A stretch of 42,876 bases of DNA from an uncultured Chthonomonadaceae bacterium (lineage in GTDB: Bacteria > Armatimonadota > Fimbriimonadia > Fimbriimonadales > Fimbriimonadaceae), in the NCBI GenBank assembly GCA_946479035.1, contig CAMLDW010000021.1, positions 1 through 42,876 on the forward strand, given 5' to 3'. This document shows, in pieces, positions 41,420 to 42,876 of this stretch. Below the pieces are notes generated by a model. The model worked only from the letters and a program-made list of their open reading frames with translations, had not been told where the DNA came from and made no database searches. Made by a program: the position numbers and the translations under genes. The stretch's first letter is position 1. Every line of letters begins with the position of its first letter.

Positions 41420-42084
41420 AGCGCCGTCATTTCCAGCTTACGGAACTCGACCTCGCTCCCTTCCGCCTGCAGCGCGATCTGCCCCTTCGTCGCCGTGCAG
41501 CCGTGCCCGACGTTGACCAGGTCGCCGTTCACCCACACCATGATCCGGTCGTGCGAGCACTCGATCACCATCGTGTTCCACTCGCCGACCGGCTTTTCCG
41601 ATCCGTCGGTCAGGTTGAGGATGCGCCGCGCTTTGTTGCCGTCCACGCCCCAGTTCTCCTTCGGCCCGCGCCGCGCCTCCATGTTGGGGACCGTGATGTC
41701 CTCGCCGATGCACCAGAAGTCGCCCGCGTCGCCGCTCTGCATCTGCACTTCGATCGACTGCGGGAACATCCCGTAGAGCCTGCGCGGCTTGCTTGCGTGC
41801 ACCAGCACCCCGCAGTTGCCCGGCGTGGCGCTAAAGCGGTACTCCACCCGCAGGCGGTAGTTCTCAAAGCTCTTGTCGGTGATCAGGTGCCCTCCCGGCG
41901 TGCCCAGGCTGACCAGCACCGTGCTCCCGCCCTTGGCGCTCGTGCGGACGGCGAACGGCCTGGCGCCGCCCGGGTTGTTGTCCAGGTCGGGGACGTCCAT
42001 GTGCCACCCGGCCAGGCTCTTGCCGTCGAAGAGCTCGACCGGCTTCTGCGGCTGCGCGAGCAGGGAAAGGATCAGGCTGACCAT
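41416..42084 (-). CDS. DUF1080 (3-keto-disaccharide hydrolase-type) protein
   Basis: This exported concanavalin-like protein has 222 residues. A signal sequence (VSLILSLLAQP) is followed by the family opening VELFDGKSLAGWH. It then has LRVEYRFSATPGNCGVLVH, the SIEVQMQ stretch with its acidic residue, and WNTMVIECSHDRIMVWVNGDLV. DUF1080 proteins are concanavalin A-like and are linked to sugar (3-keto-glycoside) degradation. The ATG at 42084 has TAGACT six bases upstream (leaderless). It is the first gene of a two-gene operon with DUF4838, which suggests joint processing of an extracellular glycan. Confidence 0.88.
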   Translation of the reverse strand: MVSLILSLLAQPQKPVELFDGKSLAGWHMDVPDLDNNPGGARPFAVRTSAKGGSTVLVSLGTPGGHLITDKSFENYRLRVEYRFSATPGNCGVLVHASKPRRLYGMFPQSIEVQMQSGDAGDFWCIGEDITVPNMEARRGPKENWGVDGNKARRILNLTDGSEKPVGEWNTMVIECSHDRIMVWVNGDLVNVGHGCTATKGQIALQAEGSEVEFRKLEMTAL

Positions 42085-42090
42085 GTACGG

Positions 42091-42096
42091 AGTCTA
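42091..42096 (-). promoter_or_regulatory. -10 box of DUF1080 operon, leaderless type
   Basis: On the minus strand TAGACT is followed by six bases (CCGTAC) and the ATG at 42084. No ribosome binding site is present. Confidence 0.5.
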
Positions 42097-42180
42097 CTTC
42101 GTGGCCAAACAGGTCGAGCGCGCAAGAGCAGGGGAAAGACCACGCCGCAGCAGATGCTTGCAGTTGGCAGTCTGCCTTCT

Positions 42181-42666
42181 TCAGCCGGCCCGGTTCTCCG
42201 CACCTGCAGCGAGGTCGCTGCGCTTCCGGTCTGCGACAAGCGCCAGTCCGCCAAGCAGCAGCAGCGTAAAGAGCAGGCTGGCGTAGCGGCACCAGCCAGG
42301 CAGGGTCTCCCAGGAAGAAAAGCTCCCGCAGGCGATCGTGGAGATGCCGCCGAACACGATCCCCGCCGCCAGGGTCGGCTTGCGCCACAGCAAGGTCCCG
42401 GCGATCACCTCGATGACGCCAAGAGGGAAGGCAAAGTAGAACAGCTTCAGGTTGAAGTCCGCCTCGGCCTTGTCGTACTCGTCCGCCTTGCGCTTTGCCT
42501 CGTCGTGCGCCTTCTTCTGCTCTTCGGGCGTCATCGACTGCCGTTCGGTGTAGTCAGCGTAGCTGTCGTACTTTGGCGGCTCGGCGTAGAAGCGGACGGA
42601 CATCTCCGCCAGCAGCGGCAGCAGCACCGCGATCCCGATAGCCAGCGCAACCTGCACCGTCCTCAT
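42181..42666 (-). CDS. Small membrane protein with charged loop, unknown
   Basis: This 161-residue protein has about four transmembrane helices: VALAIGIAVLLPLLAEM, LFYFAFPLGVIEVIAGTLL, LAAGIVFGGISTIAC and ASLLFTLLLLGGLAL. Between helices 1 and 2 lies a 50-residue loop that is Tyr/Asp-rich, then strongly charged and helical (PEEQKKAHDEAKRKADEYDKA), possibly a short coiled coil. I recognise no family. The ATG at 42666 is chosen because CATACT lies exactly six bases upstream; a start further up (42714) would add 16 residues. The C-terminus is basic/acidic and cytoplasmic or exported, depending on topology. Confidence 0.65.
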   Translation of the reverse strand: MRTVQVALAIGIAVLLPLLAEMSVRFYAEPPKYDSYADYTERQSMTPEEQKKAHDEAKRKADEYDKAEADFNLKLFYFAFPLGVIEVIAGTLLWRKPTLAAGIVFGGISTIACGSFSSWETLPGWCRYASLLFTLLLLGGLALVADRKRSDLAAGAENRAG

Positions 42667-42672
42667 GCTTTG

Positions 42673-42678
42673 AGTATG
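42673..42678 (-). promoter_or_regulatory. -10 box of small membrane protein gene, leaderless type
   Basis: On the minus strand CATACT is followed by six bases (CAAAGC) and the ATG at 42666, identical in layout to the MFS gene. Confidence 0.5.
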
Positions 42679-42734
42679 CGCCATCGGCCCAAAGGGACGG
42701 CGCGCGGGCGGCATGGGTGAGGGACCGGATCACC

Positions 42735-42796
42735 CCGGCCGCGCCGCTCCCTCTTCCCTTGGGAAAAGGCCAGAGGGAGGGTGCCCCTCCGCGGCA
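42735..42796. repeat. Dispersed palindromic repeat, copy B
   Basis: A 62-base element starting CCGGCCGCGCC and ending CCGCGGCA, matching 39545-39605 apart from about eight differences. It contains TTCCC/GGGAA and CCCTC/GAGGG arms. It lies just upstream of the small membrane protein gene (minus strand). Confidence 0.6.
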
Positions 42797-42817
42797 TCGA
42801 ACGTGGCGCCGGCTGTT

Positions 42818-42855
42818 CCCCTCCCCCCTGGAGGGGAGGGGTTAGGGGAGGGGGG
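42818..42855. repeat. G-run palindrome at window end
   Basis: CCCCTCCCC (42818-42826) can pair with GGGGAGGGG at 42833-42841. An alternative right arm, GGGGAGGGGGG, at 42845-42855 follows TTA. Two competing arms are characteristic of a REP-like intergenic family. Its relation to the other repeats is a shared base pattern only. Confidence 0.5.
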
Positions 42856-42876
42856 AGAGTTCGTCTAGCCTCCGCC

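Overview
This is a GC-rich, gene-dense bacterial chromosomal segment with about 40 protein genes. I see no rRNA, tRNA, CRISPR array, transposase or phage gene. The gene content suggests a non-model, probably diderm lineage: nuoB/nuoI, murA-mreB, soluble GAF histidine kinases, FHA/PP2C, bacterial alpha-2-macroglobulin, VanW, DUF4838/DUF1080. A candidate -10 box often sits only 6-8 bases before the start codon. Together these fit Armatimonadota (Fimbriimonadia-like) or a similar lineage; that placement is inference.

Layout. 1-3.2 kb: a self-contained nuoB-nuoI pair, a convergent MFS transporter and a TPR protein. 3.3-9.1 kb: a nucleoside-type ABC importer (lipoprotein, double ATPase, two permeases) running directly into a tandem PTPS-family protein and an SDR. 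9.1-12.8 kb: an HNH protein preceded by a structured leader with an intrinsic terminator, then divergent murA-mreB and an SLH-like secreted protein. 12.8-16.4 kb: a soluble GAF-PAS histidine kinase, a sigma54-type response regulator lacking its DNA-binding domain, and an ECF-like sigma factor. 16.4-22 kb: a large secreted alpha/beta hydrolase, an orphan GAF kinase, a PP2C phosphatase and a zinc-ribbon/double-FHA protein. 22-28.8 kb: two exported cyclophilins, a 47-residue lipoprotein, dCMP deaminase, a lipid-carrier/cell-surface sugar operon (WecA/TagO-like, WecB, UppP), Pth, a small beta-domain protein and a MarR regulator.

28.8-42.9 kb: two tiny coupled helical genes, one resembling a flagellar rod protein reduced to its terminal helices; a matrixin-like protease; a gamma-glutamylcyclotransferase-like protein; an envelope operon (polytopic membrane protein, thioester alpha-2-macroglobulin, VanW, beta-lactamase-fold hydrolase); a TlpA-like thioredoxin; a DUF1080-DUF4838 carbohydrate pair; and a small membrane protein. 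Short G/C-rich palindromic repeats occur at both window ends and at 39.5 kb.

Genome style. Junctions within operons are very tight, with GTGA, TTGA and ATGA stop/start overlaps. Three convergent gene pairs end on the same shared CTAG. At least eleven genes look leaderless. The most notable candidates are the mini rod-like gene pair, the attenuator-like leader before the HNH gene, the half-dead tandem PTPS, and the response regulator without a DNA-binding domain.
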